The position numbers were made by a program, and so were the translations under genes. From Ochotona curzoniae (lineage: Eukaryota; Chordata; Mammalia; Lagomorpha; Ochotonidae), in the NCBI RefSeq assembly GCF_017591425.1, contig NW_024465885.1, forward strand, positions 43,333,001 through 43,397,000: a stretch of 64,000 nucleotides of DNA, written 5' to 3'. This document shows, in pieces, positions 12,301 to 27,300 of this stretch (position 1 is its first letter; every line of letters begins with the position of its first letter). The notes under the pieces are model-generated. The model saw only the letters and a list, made by a program, of their open reading frames with translations, was not told the DNA's origin and made no database searches.

Positions 12301-15300
12301 GCCAGTTCTAATCCTAGCAGCTTCACTTCCTATGCAGCTCCCTGCTTGCAGCGTGGGAAAGCAGTAGAGAACGGCCCAAAGCCTTGGGACCCTAAACCCG
12401 TGTGGGAGACCCCGAAGTAGTTCTGGGCTCCTGGCTTCAGATCAGCTCAGCTCAGCCGTTGTGGCTTTTGGGGAGTGAATTGGCGGATGAAGATCTTTCT
12501 TTCTGTCTCTCCTCCTGTCTGTGTATCTGACTTTCCAATGCAGATCATTACCCTTGCTTAGATCTTATCTTGGAAAACATAAAGCAAAAATCTCAAAATA
12601 ACTTACAAAATAGTTTCCCCAAAACGTGCTTTTAGGGCAACATCACTGAGGACAGTTAATGGGGACACAATATTAGGAAGCGTAGGTTAATTTGTTAATG
12701 CATGATGATGGTACTGAGCACACACAGAACAACACTGCTGTTACGAAACACAGAGTCTGTACAGCCAAAATGTCACGATGCCCACAAGTTATTCTTCAAA
12801 TGGTTCAGCAACACACATCCATGTTCAAACAAAGAAAACAAACAAACTTGGTAACACAGTAAGCATTTCTCATTCTTTTCAATCTAACTATGCAAGTATT
12901 AAATAAATAAATAAATTCTGTGCGAAGATATGACCCATGCGTTTGAGGATTCATCACAATACTCAGAAATAAAAATGAATACAAATTTCAGGCCCTAAAG
13001 CATGCACCATGAAACTTCCCAATCACCTCATAAAAACCACACCCATGCAGCAAACAAACGGACGGATCTCATTTTCAAATAAACATCTAACCTTTTTCCA
13101 GGTTGAAATTAGTAATATCTGTGGACGTTTCTTCGTCATCACTCGAAAGGCCTTCAAGGTGATCAGCCATCTTCCCGGTTTGCTCTCGGGCTTGCCGACG
13201 CCGAGTCCTAAACAACAAACATCCCCAAGTTCCCAATGCATGGAAGAGCGACTCCTCCCTCCCCAGACAAAGCAGCAAGCTTTTGCAGAATTACCTCCTG
13301 GCCTCTCGCTCTGCAATCCGACGTTTTGCATGTTCTTGGTACAATGCCCGATCACGACCAAAGGAATCAAGATTTGGTGCCATCAGAGCTTTATCTGTAA
13401 AACAACAATGGCTACAATTAAAAGCCTGTCTTCAGCAATTAGGGGGAAAGAGTTTGCACAGAATAAGCCATCATGACAGACTGCTTGCTAATCCCAACAC
13501 GACTCTGCAATCACTAGCAAACTGGGTAGGTTTTTAGTTTAGAACAAATCTCAGTATTATTCTGCATTCCCATAAAAACACGTAGAATAATCAAAGAATA
13601 ATTTCGTTTTCAAGGTTTCCTCAATCCTACACAAACACAATTAAGCTTACTCACTATTCCTTTGCCTATGTAACTGGACTAGTTTATACCGTCATGGTAG
13701 CCAAGTAAATAAAAAATCTAAATTATCTCTGAAAAGGGAAAAATCATAGATCACACTTTTAAGAAAGAAGAACTTAACATTGCATGTTGAATGATATGGA
13801 ATGACAGCAAAGAAACACAGGTAGGTAAAACAGCTTTGATGCAAGAGCTAATCTGTAGAAATATATTCCCTAGCACTATTTTTCAGACAAAGCAAGACTG
13901 CAGACTGAAAATTGTATCATGAATAAGATTTACACTTTCTCAGCACTATTCTTTCCTGGCACATTTCCTGTATTTTTGTTCACTCCCACTTTCAATCTCT
14001 CATTTAAAAACTTCCTAGGTTAATTTTCTGGCTTTGGTTTCTGAAACTTTCATTTAAATTTATGCTTCAGTTATTATCAAGTACATAACTGTAGTTTCCA
14101 AGAGGTGGTTCTCGTTCTTACAATGTCCCTCTACTAAATTATCCCATACTTGCATTAATACATTGCTATCATCCTTTGATATTAGTAACGCATTAAATAT
14201 TTTTTAAATGCTTGTTCTTTTTGCCTATTGCCTTAGTACCTTTTGTTCTATTGTTTGTTTTGCCCTTTCTGGAGATCACTAGAACTGAAAGTGGAGTGTG
14301 CAGCATTGTCGGAGAGTGTTAATTCCTAGAGGGGACCTGACATACTGTTTTTCCAGGTTCTTTTCTCTAAGTTCGTTCTCTTGCCCCAGAAAAGATTTCT
14401 CCGGTCTCTCGCTTGAGGCGGAAGGACCAGTAAGAACAACATCTATCTGCTACGCTACCTAGTTTTTCCATTTCGGCTCCACATTGTGAAGATATTCTGG
14501 GAAATATGAAGATACCTCAAAAATGTCATGGAGAAGCGTAACTGAAATGTAAATTCACTTAGGTGCAAAAAATCTTCTGAAGTCAGTGTAGAGTTTTTAT
14601 TCATAATATTCACTTTCCATGAGCTTTGTGAAGACCCTACTCACTGTTCCCCAGGAACAGGACTGTAGAGCTGAGGATCCCTAATCTGAACATCTGAAAT
14701 GCTTCAAAATTCAAAAAAAAAATTCTGATCATCAACATGTCACAAGTGAAAATCTCCACTCCTGTTCTCATCTGAACCTCTCCTGTATCAGGTGACGTGT
14801 AAAACACAGGCATGAAAAACAACAACAACAACAACGGTGTATGACATCACCTTCAGGCTGTGAGCATCAGGGACAGAGGAAACCAGCCCAGGGCCTGTCA
14901 CCAAGATACTGCAAACCAGCCCTGGGACTCACCAAAGATACTGCAAACCAGCTCTGGGGCCTGCCACACCACCAAGATACTGCAAACCAGCCCTGGGACT
15001 CACCAAAGATACTGCAAACCAGCTCTGGGGCCTGCCACCAAGATACTGCAAACCAGCTCTGGGGCCTGCCACCAAGATACTGCAAACCAGCTCTGGGGCA
15101 TGCCACACCACCAAGATACTGCAAACCAGCTCTGGGACTCACCAAAGCTACTGCAAACCAGCCCCGGGCCTGTCACCAAGATACTGCAAACCAGCTCTGG
15201 GGCCTGCCACCAAGATACTGCAAACCAGCTCTGGGGCCTGCCACCAAGATACTGCAAACCAGCTCTGGGGCATGCCACACCACCAAGATACTGCAAACCA

Positions 15301-18300
15301 GCTCTGGGACTCACCAAAGCTACTGCAAACCAGCCCCGGGCCTGTCACCAAGATACTGCAAACCAGCTCTGGGGCCTGCCACACCACCAAGATACTGCAA
15401 ACCAACTCTGGAGCCTACCACCAAGATACTGCATGGATATGGAAACACACTTTCTGTTCCCAAGCATTTCAAGTCAGATACTTGACTCGGAATGGGACAT
15501 TATCATCCGAAGGGATCAAGTGGTATATGGTAAAATCACAAGAAAGATGAAAGAAATCCAATTAAGATTGGTGCTTTCCCTCCCATTATCAGAGATGTAT
15601 CATCAAAAACAGCAACAGGAAAACCACCAAAAAGTAACTTTCTATTTCAGTATATCCTATTCTAGACCCTATTTTAAATCTCCTACCATCCTGACTAGTT
15701 TTCATTAGAACTGCAAAACAGCTTGTTTTAGATGGGAGGTGTACTCCAGAGCTCACTAATTAGTAAAAAATTACTACAATCAACAAGAAATACATCATCC
15801 CCACCTCAACCGTGAGTTCATTATAACCGTAAGTGAACTAAAAATACTCCCATGCTACAAAAATGATTCCTAATTTTTAAAGGGTATTCTTCATTTAACA
15901 AATGCTTTAAAGAATATTCATCACTATAATTAAAACTGAAAATATTGCTATTGTTATATGGTTATAAAATGTAAATTATGAAATAAGTGTCACTATAGAT
16001 GACTCAAGTGAAATGAAGCCTTCTTTATTTCTGAAATTGTGAATGAATATTATAAGTACAAAAGAAATGCATTTTCGGCTATTCTTTGCTTCTTAAAGAA
16101 AACTGTAAGAAAATGAATTGATTCCTTAGTCTCCCTGTAATTATCCTCAAATCTTTGCTTTTAATGAATAGTAACACCCTCTATGATGGGATTTTTCACT
16201 CTCACATTCTTTCCAACTTTCAATCTAATTAACTCATCAGTCAATCCTATTTCAAAATTCATAAGTAACTGCAGAGAACAGGCTCTACGTGGGAGAAAAA
16301 GTACTTCATGATATGTACAACCCACACATGTCACTTGGGAGGAGATTACTTTCCTTCGCAGTCATTCAGGGGTTACCTGTAATTAGCCCCAGAAATCTGG
16401 TTCTGTCCAGATCAAAAGTGAACCTGGAAGGATGCATCAGTCACTGAAGTGACCACTTTCAATAATGAAATTAAGACTTTTGTAGCAAAAATAGAAAGTG
16501 GAAGCCACCAACGAGGCTCGCAGCTGAGCTGGCCTCAGCTCCGAGGATCCCATCACTGAGTGACAACTCGCTAAAGCCCTGAGTGATTTTTGGGGGATCC
16601 ATTGTCTTTTTTTTTTTTTTTTACTTGAAGGACAGTGTATGGCAAAGCAATGTTTTCAGTAACAATGAATTTCAGTCCTTTATATTTAAATCACCTGGAG
16701 TGGTTGTATAATATGCAGATTTCTGGACAGGTAAGACCTAGTAACAATCGCTAGGGCTACGATCAGGAATCTGCACTTCAGTGAACATCTTGGCTAGATC
16801 TCATGCACCTTTCTATTTGAGAACTGTTGGCACAAGGAACAAAAAGATGACAAGCAAACCACTAAGAATCCACAGCAGAAGCATTCATATTAGAACACCA
16901 AGAATATGGAGAGCAACGGGAAAAAAATGGAAGTAAAAGATTTAGTACATCTGGTTAAAGTCTTAGCTACACTACTTAACACCTCCTAATGAAAGGGATA
17001 TAAGTTCTATTTCTGTATTTTTATACGAAATTCCAAGGATTATAGGCATCACTGACTTTCTAAAAAACTCAGTATATAAGGTAAACTGCAGAAAGGAATA
17101 TATAAAATGAAAATGTACTGCCTATCCAGTGGGTTAGACCCCGAACTCCCTAACACTATCCAGTACAGTTGTCCCTCATATACACCCAAACATCCCAGTC
17201 TCTAAACTCAAAACCTTTTACCCAAAATGTCACAGCCCCTAAACCAAAATTTTCACTGTGATCAACAACAGCACCTATACTGGTGTTAAGAGCATGAAGA
17301 AAATGGAAAAAGAGAATCAATTAGGGCAGAGAATGGCTTTAAGATAAATTACTAACAACATCTCTATCTTCTAAGGGGAGGAGAACATGAGCGCATGTTT
17401 CCGAGCTCTCCTGCGAAGCCGTGTTTTCTGAAACACAACACAACTACGTGCTGTCGTGACTATTAGAGCTACCTGACACAAGAGCCAGGAAACTTATTAA
17501 AAAAAAAAATTGCTCCAAGATGTCTAATTTTAATTAGGCTGCACTAAGTAAACAAGGTTGTTTAATGAATAATAAAAACCTTCAAGATGGACTGACTTGA
17601 ATGGCTTGAAAACTCCGAAGATTCATCTTTAATATCATCTTGTCGTCTTTGGACAAGGCGGGAAGCTCGCTGTTTGTACAGCTGATGTATTGCTGATTCA
17701 AGTTCATTAATCAGTGGCACCTGTAAAAATACAACAAACTCCGTAACACCAAACTCCTTAGCTGCTTACTCTTTTGAGGGTTCCATATTATTTCCGGGTT
17801 TCTGAAAAAGTGCCCTCTCTATGGTCAGAATAATCATGAATCCCAACAGGGTTTGAGCAGCAATTCAGTTTTACAATGTTTAGGAAACATCACTTCTTCT
17901 TTTAATCCACAGAGCTAGAACGTGCAGTGCCTAAGTTAATGGAGTAAAAGTTTGGTTAAGGAATGTTAACACTTCCATATTCATAGACAGTGCAAGTAAA
18001 GAACTGTCAAAAAGTTCAATATTTCTGCTAAAATGAAACATTTAAGTACTTAGAAACAGCCTTTCTAATTCCCATTGCAACTTCCCATCAGCATGATCTG
18101 CAATGCAATTGTTCTAACTTAAAGCAAACCATTATCTCTGTCCAAAACCAACAAAAGAAATGAAAACAGCTCTACCAGTAGTGAGGAAAAGACTAACTGT
18201 CCAATTTTGAACATTAAGTTGCTTCACCACTCAAATAGATCAAGTACCTTATAGTAACCGGTTATACTATTTTATCACACATTATAAAAAACAAATTGAT

Positions 18301-21300
18301 TAATGAAATTCCTAGCTATTACTAACCTGTCATTAATCAATATATCTCAAATTTAGAAAGCTCTTCTCTTCCTATCAAATGTTTAAATTGTTCCATAATC
18401 TGTAATAAAATTATTCACATAAATTGTTAGCTTGCAAAATCAGTGATTTCCCCCCCCCCGGGTTATTTAATGCCCTTAGCTAAAATATTTACTTGATCCA
18501 TCTAGAATATGAAATTTTTATATAGAACATGAGACCTAACTTAAAAAAAATGTTTTCCTTACGAATATGTTATAACCAGATGCTAAGAAACTTGCACAGA
18601 ACACTAATATGACCATTACACATACTTGAGGAAACCAGAAATTCTAGTTTCCTGATGGTTAGTGCAAATGGAAAACACCTTATTTAGATTTTGGGAACAC
18701 TGGCACCAAGTGTTACAGCAGCTTCCTACACTGAGCAGACTGCAAATGGAAAATTAAAAAAGTCAGGTAGAATACAAAGATGCCTATAATAAAAGCAATT
18801 TTATAAACCTTCATGATTCCATTGCAAAAGTAGCAAATGTTCACAAAAAGGTAAAATTGGAGCAGTCATTTTGTTCTTTAATACGCCACACAATAGGCAA
18901 CAATGTCCCCAAATCTACAATGATCCTCTGGCAGCTGAGTCAGGAGACTCATCATTAACATTCACTTGTTTTCTAAGTAATTACTACTGCATCACTATGC
19001 TTTAGACGTTCCCATTCAGCCATTAAAAAAGTTATTCAGGAACAGACAAAAGTACCTGAAATATTTGAAGCCCTGAAAATTAACAATCTTTTACTTTAAC
19101 AGCTAGTCATATAGAATTTAGTTATCCAATTTTAAATTAAGAATCTAATTTTTCTCTGTGGGAGAACGGAAATATATTTTTAACAAAGTCTACAGAGAAA
19201 GCCATGAAACTAAAGCACTAAAAACACATTCCTGGCTCTACATGTTTCTTAACAACACTGATTCAGTTCAAGAGTCTGCACCCTGACCTCTTTCCCTTCT
19301 CTTGACTCAAAGGTACTATTGTTATTTTAGGACCAACTTTAAGGCAAAGAACACATAAGCAAGGTGACTACAGGGAAAGTTGAAAACAATGAAAAGTTAC
19401 AATAATTTATAAGCAATTTAAAGCTGAAGTCCAAAGCCATTCAAATTATTATAAAAAAAGAGGGAAAAAGAATGTGTTCCTTTTACGGTTTACCCAGAAA
19501 CACAGTATTTTTATAGCATAATAATTAATGGTATTAAATATTTGTGTCTGCCTAGTGGCAGGCTTTCCAGAAGACAGCTTATGATTCAATCAAATCAGCA
19601 GCACAGGAGCATTCTCTTAATGAAACCAAATAGACGTGAAGATATCAGAATAAACAAAGTTCTCAGCTTTAAAAAGCAGTATATCTACCTCCGTTTCATT
19701 AAAATGCAGTCATTGTACAATCTGTAAGGCTTCAATTCTGCTCCCAAAAAATCTAGGGGACTTTCGTGAAAAACTACATCAACTCAATCTCAAAAAGCAT
19801 TTCCCTCAGAACAAGGTAATCACAGCCAGGCAAAATGCACTAGAATTCAGCAACTTTAATCTCTGGACTAGTTCTCTTACTACCTTTAATGCAAGCATCA
19901 TGACCTCACTGATCATATTACTGGAAAATCCTGAAGAGTTAACTGTGCACACAAAACACAGGCACGAGACAGAAGGTGCTCTTCACAGACAAGGATGGCT
20001 TATGCCAAGACCCTTTCTCCAGCACCCACTCTGCCCGTCCGACTCAGAGCGGTGGCTCTATCAGAACAGAAATGCCAGCTCAGCCCTTTTCAGCCCCAAC
20101 TCAGAGGTCAAGTTGGAGATTCTCCCACCCCGTACACGTCACTCTACTCGACCAGTCTGGCACAAGGGATACTGTCATTCAGACTGTTATTACTTCACCA
20201 GAAACTGGGCAATAAGGACAAAAATGTGATAAATGCCAGCAAGGGCGCAAGGGATGTTCCATCCTGGCTGTGTCCACAGGCCAACTCAAAGCAGCCAGAC
20301 CTGCCAGAAAGACACAGCCTGGCAGCATTCTTCTGCCAGCTTTGGTTTTAGGGTACCCACTAATCAAGAGATATACAATGTTAAAATACTAATTTAGCCT
20401 ACCAGACTCTATGCCAATCCTAGCCTATGATAAGGGGAAATCTGCTTCCAATCCAAAGTTCAGGAACAGGACATTTCAGGACTATAATTTTGTCTTTTTA
20501 TCAGAGATAAAGCTGTAGAGTCCAGAAATGCTTACAAGCCATCAAACAACACACCCATCCTGAAAGATCACAACCAGTTAAAAGGTTACTGTGCACAGCT
20601 CACTCTTTAAAAAATTGTGAAAAGGTACAACAGGATACCAAAAATCAAGCCAATTAACTCAAGCTAAAATGAACTTAGAAAAACTGAGACCTAAAAGAAA
20701 TTATGTCCAATGAACAGTTTCTGAAATGAATGAAGCATTTAGATGAAAAATCTTAATGGAATGGTGACCAATTACCCAGAGCAAAAAACAAAAATTAGTA
20801 AAATCTTGTAATTTTATGCATGTTTAGAGTTACCTAAAGGAACAGTTTGAATTTAAGTTTAAACCTGAACCATAAGAAATAATATTCCACCAGCTGGGTC
20901 CCTTGGATTCTAGTAATCCAGTGCCGGTTGAACAATCTCACTTAACTGTGTTTTTGGCATATCACTTTTCCTGACAAAGACCCTGTATTCCCCTCCACCC
21001 TGAGATTATACCATTAATAAAGTGAGGAAAATGAAGCAAGACTTTTCATCGCTTCCAAAGTTGGAATCAGGGGACAGTTTCTAACAACTACAGGATGTTC
21101 TACGCAAGGCTGTCTAGAACTCTGTCATTTTGCCTTATTCAAAGAGATTAGTATTTTTGCATTCTTACCTTTTCACTGAAACACTCAAGCAAGTCTTGGA
21201 CATACCCTCGCATTTCTTGCAAAAATTTATACCGTTCACCAATACCCCCAGAAGACCCTTCCAATCTCTCAATGGCCCTGGTGGAGTCCACTCGGCTCTG

Positions 21301-24300
21301 CAGGTGTCTCTCGTGCTGCTGCCGATTTGCTTTGTGCAACTCTTTCATGGAGTCCAACCTTAGGAACACAAAAGGATAAATATACCATATTTACACCCGA
21401 GGGTTGAGGCTGTCAGGACGCTTGCAATAATACAATAATGCATTCAGTGCCACGATTAGAGCAAAAAAATATTTGGAATGGCATCTTTTCATCTGTACTG
21501 CTTTTTTCCTCAAAAAAAAGGAAAAGGGCAGTTTACAGACTTTGTATAAAGTTACTTGGTGGCCTTATCAAAATCTCACTGTTTTTCTCTTCCCCCCATA
21601 TCTTGTCTACACTTTTTCAGAGTCCAAGAAGTACAAACTCAGCACTGTCTTCAACAAGATCATGGAGTGGCATTTTTCTAACTTTCGAGGCTTCCACAGA
21701 AGTATTCCAAGAAGGTAGCAGAACAAAGGGTGCAGTCATCTTCGGCTTAGCTTTGGAGGATGGGCTTGGGCATCTTCCGGGCGGACACTCTGCATATGCC
21801 ACCCAAGACTACATGTGGCCTGAGGGAACGGAAAGCTAGACAGGTCTTCAGGAGGTTGATCTGCCCTACCTGTCTTTAAGCTGTTTCTTTACCAAATCAA
21901 TAGTAACGGGAGTCATCTCATTACTGGGAGTTTTGAAAGGGACTGAATTATCTGTTTTTTGAGATTTGGCATCCGACGATCCATAGGTCGTGTAATTGTA
22001 AGGAATGCCATAGGATGAGCCGTAAGGCATTGTCTGGTAAGAGTTCTGGTAGTACATATTCACTTCCGTGGGCTGACTTGCTTGGACCTAGAAAAAAACG
22101 GGATGTTTATAAAAACTAGAGGCTATCAGTGAAAATGTTCAAACACAAACAACAAAAATGATACCCACTTCTCAAACTATATAGTCAACAATAAGTTAAT
22201 TGCAGGATTGATGGGAGCAGTTCACTTCTAATAATAGTTGTAAGAAAACAGATTTCAGAAAAGTTTAGACTTATTAAAGTCTTATTAAAAATAATCCAAG
22301 ATAATCATGCTATCTGTGGAACATGATTTGCCCAAGGTCACAGAAAAGGGCAACCAGAGATTCCACCCCACCACTCCTGACAGCAGGGCCAAGATTCTTC
22401 CAATCTGCTTACTTAAAAAAAAAAAATTACATAAAGGGAAGAAGTTTCACTTAAACAGTTTTAAGAACATAATGATACTTTCCACTTTCCCCTCCCCTTC
22501 TTCCTTCATTATTTTTAAAATTTTTCCACTTTAAAATCACAAGCTGAACTCCCCACTCAATGAAGAATTCAACAAGTAACCAGAAAAACACTATTGCTCG
22601 AGTCTAGACAAGGGCTATACACAATGTTCTTAATACCACCCAAGTGCAAATTCCACCTCAGAACACTACTAACTACAATACTTGATATGTATCAGCTTAT
22701 TCCACAGTATACTAAAATTTCTATGAAAATAACTGGCCCTCCCAAAGTCTCTCATTGTACACCTAGGAAGTGCATCATGGCAATCTCCATTTCTAACGAG
22801 CTGGGTGCAACTAATGCTACTGGCTAAAGGACTATACTGATCATGGATCTAAGAAATTGGAAATTCATCCATCATTCTAACTATAAGGCACAATATCACG
22901 CAGTTTCTTCTAGAAACCTACTGGAAAACAACCTCACGTGGTTTTCTTGATTGTATCACTTTGGCAGATGTTCAATATGGAGTGTTTCTGCTTTAACAGA
23001 ATAGACCAACAGGGGCTTCTCTTCTGATGTGTAGTATGTAACATATCCTTTGGGTCTTACCTGCGGGATATTAATTCCTTTTCTTATCTGCTCCTGCTCC
23101 CATCTGCTGAGCTCTTCATCTTGCTCTCCTGTTACCAAAGCATCGTCATCACTCCCCTCAATACCTGCAACCATGGCAACCAGAGTAAATAACAGCTGGA
23201 AAACAGGTAGCAAGAGATGCTAGCCTGGTTCCCACACAACCATGACTATTTACTCAAGGTTACCCAAACCTCTATTAGAATCTCCTCTCAGTTGATTCTC
23301 CTGACATCACTTGTCTTACAAACAGTATCCCTTGAGGCTACAGGAAGACTATTGCAATGGCTAAAAACAGATGAGTTACTTACTCTCCATGAACTTGACA
23401 TCAGCTCAATAACGGGAGAACAAACCTTGGGATCTTCCAGGAATAGTGAGAGGATTGTGGCTATGTATGCATATCATTCCAATAAACACTTGCTAACACA
23501 GCCATTCTAATGTTCAAAAAATCTCAAGACACTTGTACTCAAACAAGAACATTCCTCTAATAAAGCAGTTAAGTGCTTCTGACTGGCTCGCTCTGCGACT
23601 CAATCAGGTTACCTATTTCCTCAGCAATCTTTTGCCTTTGTGATTTTTCCTTCACAGAAAAAACGATACGCCGTTTCTCGTCATCATCCTCATCGTCGCT
23701 GGCGTCATTCTCGTCCTCTCTCACCAGGCGGCCTTTCCCAGGCTCATTTTCATGAGGCGTGAGATCTCCCAGTTCTCGGGCCATTTGGCGCTTTTTCCTT
23801 GCTGCATGTATAAAAGCTGCATCTGGAATTTCTCCTGGGGAGCAACAGTGAGAATCAGACTGTGCAGCAGGGGTGAGGGGGCGAAGGCGCCTTGAACACA
23901 ACGTGAGTCAGACTCCACACAGCCTTGTCACACAGTGACGCCTTATCGCAGTTACTGGTCCCCTTCCCCTTCACGAGGAAAGTCACCGAGGAAACCTCAA
24001 AGACCATTTAACGGCAACACATCTGCCGTTGCGATCTGGTGGGGGGCACGCGCCAGAGCAGTTTTTTCATTTTTTATTAAGCAATAAAAGTAATGAAACT
24101 ATATCACTAAACTGGAAAACAGATAAAAACAAAAGTGATAAACAGTCTCATGATCCCAAAATGGTATTTTCAGTTAATCTGTAAACAAGTCGAATATATA
24201 ATTTTATGCTTAATTGTTCTTTATATTAGTAAGCCTTCTCCCACATCGTTTTTAAAGGCTTCATGACATTTCCCAGATATAGCTCGATCTACTACACACT

Positions 24301-27300
24301 CATTTAACTGGCTTTTGCCTACAATAAAAAAAAAAAATCAATACCTTGCTACTTGTCTATCACTATAATAGCCACATAATTTTCCATTAAGTAAATGTAC
24401 CATAGCTTACTAGGGCTTTCCCCTCCTGCTGAACATTTGTGCAAATTTTGCTCACTGCAATAATGTTGCCATTAAAACCTATTTTCTTGCTATAAATCTA
24501 TACATGGATTATCATCAGATCAGGGGTAGGAACACTGTGAAACCTATTGATTCACACAGCTGAAAAGCTTCCAGAAAGAAAGTACCCATTAGACTGTCAC
24601 TAATGATGCGTTTAAACAGTTGATAACAACTTTCCTAACACAGAGGTGATGTTGACTGTTATAAACATTAACTGGAGTTAAATAATACCTCATTGCAATT
24701 CAAATGTGGCTGCTGAGTACTTAAAAGCTAATTAGCTGGCTAGGCAATAAATTTGAAAACTATTTCCTATAGAAAGTGTGCACATAAAACAAAGACTAAT
24801 TAGTTTTCCTTTTAATAATGCTTCTAGAAAATTGTCTTATCCTAAAACACATCTTAAAAAACACTTTAAGACTATTTATATACTATTTATCATGTGGGAG
24901 TTGGGAATCTTCTCTTCATCTAATACTGAAATAGTGTGGCTTCAAACAGAAATAGCCTGGGCCCAGTGTGATAATGTAGCAGTTAAAGTCCTCGCCTTGA
25001 ATGTGCAGGAATCCCATATGGGCATGGGTTCATATCCCAGCAGCCCAGCTTCCCATCCAGCTCCCTGCTTGTGGCCTGAGAAAGCAGTCGAGGACAGCCC
25101 AAAGTTTTAGGACCCTGCACCCACATGGGAGACCCACAAGAGGCTCCTGGCTTTGGATTGGCTCAGCTCCAGCCATTGCGGCTGCTTGGGGAGCGAATCA
25201 GCAAACAGAAGATCTTTCTGTCTCTTCTCCTCTCTGTGTATCTGCCTTTCTAATAAAAAAAATACATAAATCTTTAAAAAAAAAAACCAACCAGAAATGG
25301 CCTAAGAACTCCCACCTCCCTAACACCTTTCCCCACTCCCACCTTTCATCAAGGCCCACTGCTGAGGGTTAACATCAGCAAGCACACACCTGGCCGGAGA
25401 ACATTCAGAGACGAGAGCGCATTGGAGAAGGCCCCCGCGGCCTTGGGCTTCTCCTCCTCCTTCTCGCTCTCCATGTCCATCTCATCGTCGCCATGCTCAC
25501 CAATGAGAACTCCATCTTCTTGGTTTGCATCCTTAACATGTCCGGCTTTGTCCAGTGGCTGTTCATCTAAAAGTGTGAATGGTAATTAGGCTATATTTCA
25601 AATGAAATCCATAAACTAAACAGGTACTTTTTGTTCAACCATATGGCATCAATTCACTGAAGCTTGAAGTATTTTCACTTTTGACAAAAATTAACCTCAA
25701 GCCACAGCGGCTGTCTGGTATCTGAGCTAGCACAGGAGACATGAGGTAAACAGAGTGGAGGACACAGGGCTGCACCTGAGGCCCTGCTCAAGGGGATTCT
25801 AGCAAAACTTCGGCCACTCAGCAAAGCTGTTTCTTCTAAGCAACCAGAGGTCACTACTTACACTTCCTTAAGAATTAAAAACAGCTCTCCTACCTAACAC
25901 ACTTTTGGGATAACCTTGTGATATACACAGTAGGTAGTGTCCAATAAGGAGAAACAACTCGCTCCTCAGATACATAACATTTCTTCACAGCGAAAATATT
26001 CAAAATACTGCTTCTACTTCTTTCAAGCATGGTTTGACTTTATGTACTAAGCCTCTTCAAAGCAGTCTTCTGTTAGGAGCAAAGCACCTTCACGGATGCT
26101 TCCTCAGATCCGTCGCACTGCCTTAGCACCATCCTGGAGGAGCATCCCTGTCACACTGCACCTGCGAGGGCCAGCCCCAACGCCCTAACAGGCTGTCAGG
26201 GTGGGATCTAACAGAAGCAGAGCTAACCAGACTGACATTCTAGTAACCTGGAACTGGGACAGAAACAGGGATCACAGGCACCATGGACATGTGAGCCCTC
26301 AGGCCGAGGCTGCAGGCCCCCACTTTCTGGCACCACCTCAACAAACCAGGGCGGCCTGGGGAAAGGAAGGTTCCAGCACCCACCCTGCCACCCCTTCCTG
26401 GGGCCACCTCAGGACTGCTGCTTTCCTGCAGTCCAGGCCAAGGAGACTCACTCCATCTTAGGAAAAACTCCCCGACTTACATCACTTACAAACAGATTGT
26501 CTCATTTTGCTCTCTTATAACAGACAGCCCCCTCCACATATACACACCCCAAAAAACTGAGAATTTTTTTACCTGGCAGTACTGAACTTGGTAATGCTCT
26601 CACTAAACACAATGAACACGATGAAAGAGTGAAGTAAATATTTATTCTCAACAGGCAAGTTTCCCAGCATGTTCTCCTCCCAAAAATCGCTTTGGGGTTC
26701 TCCTTTTCTTAAACCCCACACATCTGCTCCCTTCACTGACCATTCAGAGGCAGTACCCCTCCCTCTTTTGAAGTCTACCAGCAGTACAGGTTGTCCTGGT
26801 CTTGGAGCTTCTACCACACTATCTCCTTAACCACAGATTTTCTTCTCACCTGCGTTTTGAAATTTTACAACTTTGAAACTCACTTTAGCAGCTGCTGGGT
26901 TAGTTGAAATCACAAACTACCTATTTCCTTCCATTCTAAATCCACACAAAATCAATGACTTTCAGTAGACTGAAAACAAAACTGCTCAATCAGCTACACT
27001 CAGGTGACAGATGATTTCCCACAGATTCTAAAAGATTCATGTTTCCTCAAGTTCACAGTATATGTTTACAAACGATCAAAGCAGCTAGATGTCTGCTACT
27101 ATCCCCACCTTCTTCCGCAGATCCCCAGAGATGCTCAATAACCTTGTTCCAGATCCACTCTTCCCTGCCATTCCAGTCACCATCTCCCCCAGGGACCTCC
27201 CACCTGCCACGCTCCCCCGCCCGTCAGTCCTTAGGGTCATTGCCTTCCCCTCATCATAACAACTTCCAGGTCCCGCAGGTCCCCCTTCCTGTGGCCCTCT

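Noticed and set aside
14881..15436. Regularly spaced repeats that could look like a CRISPR array
   Set aside because: The units are contiguous with no unique spacers, unit length varies, and the context is a mammalian intron.
14860..15708. A 282-codon plus-strand open frame, with others in every frame and on both strands
   Set aside because: It is produced by the stop-free minisatellite unit. The peptide is a simple repeat, it lies in a PAXBP1 intron on the opposite strand, and it has no family match.
22956..23213. An 85-codon minus-strand frame starting inside intron 4
   Set aside because: Its middle is PAXBP1 exon 5; the start and the end are intron read-through.
24958..25290. Functional tRNA genes at the SINE heads
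   Set aside because: The B boxes are degenerate and embedded in full SINE units. No cloverleaf with proper stems can be drawn.
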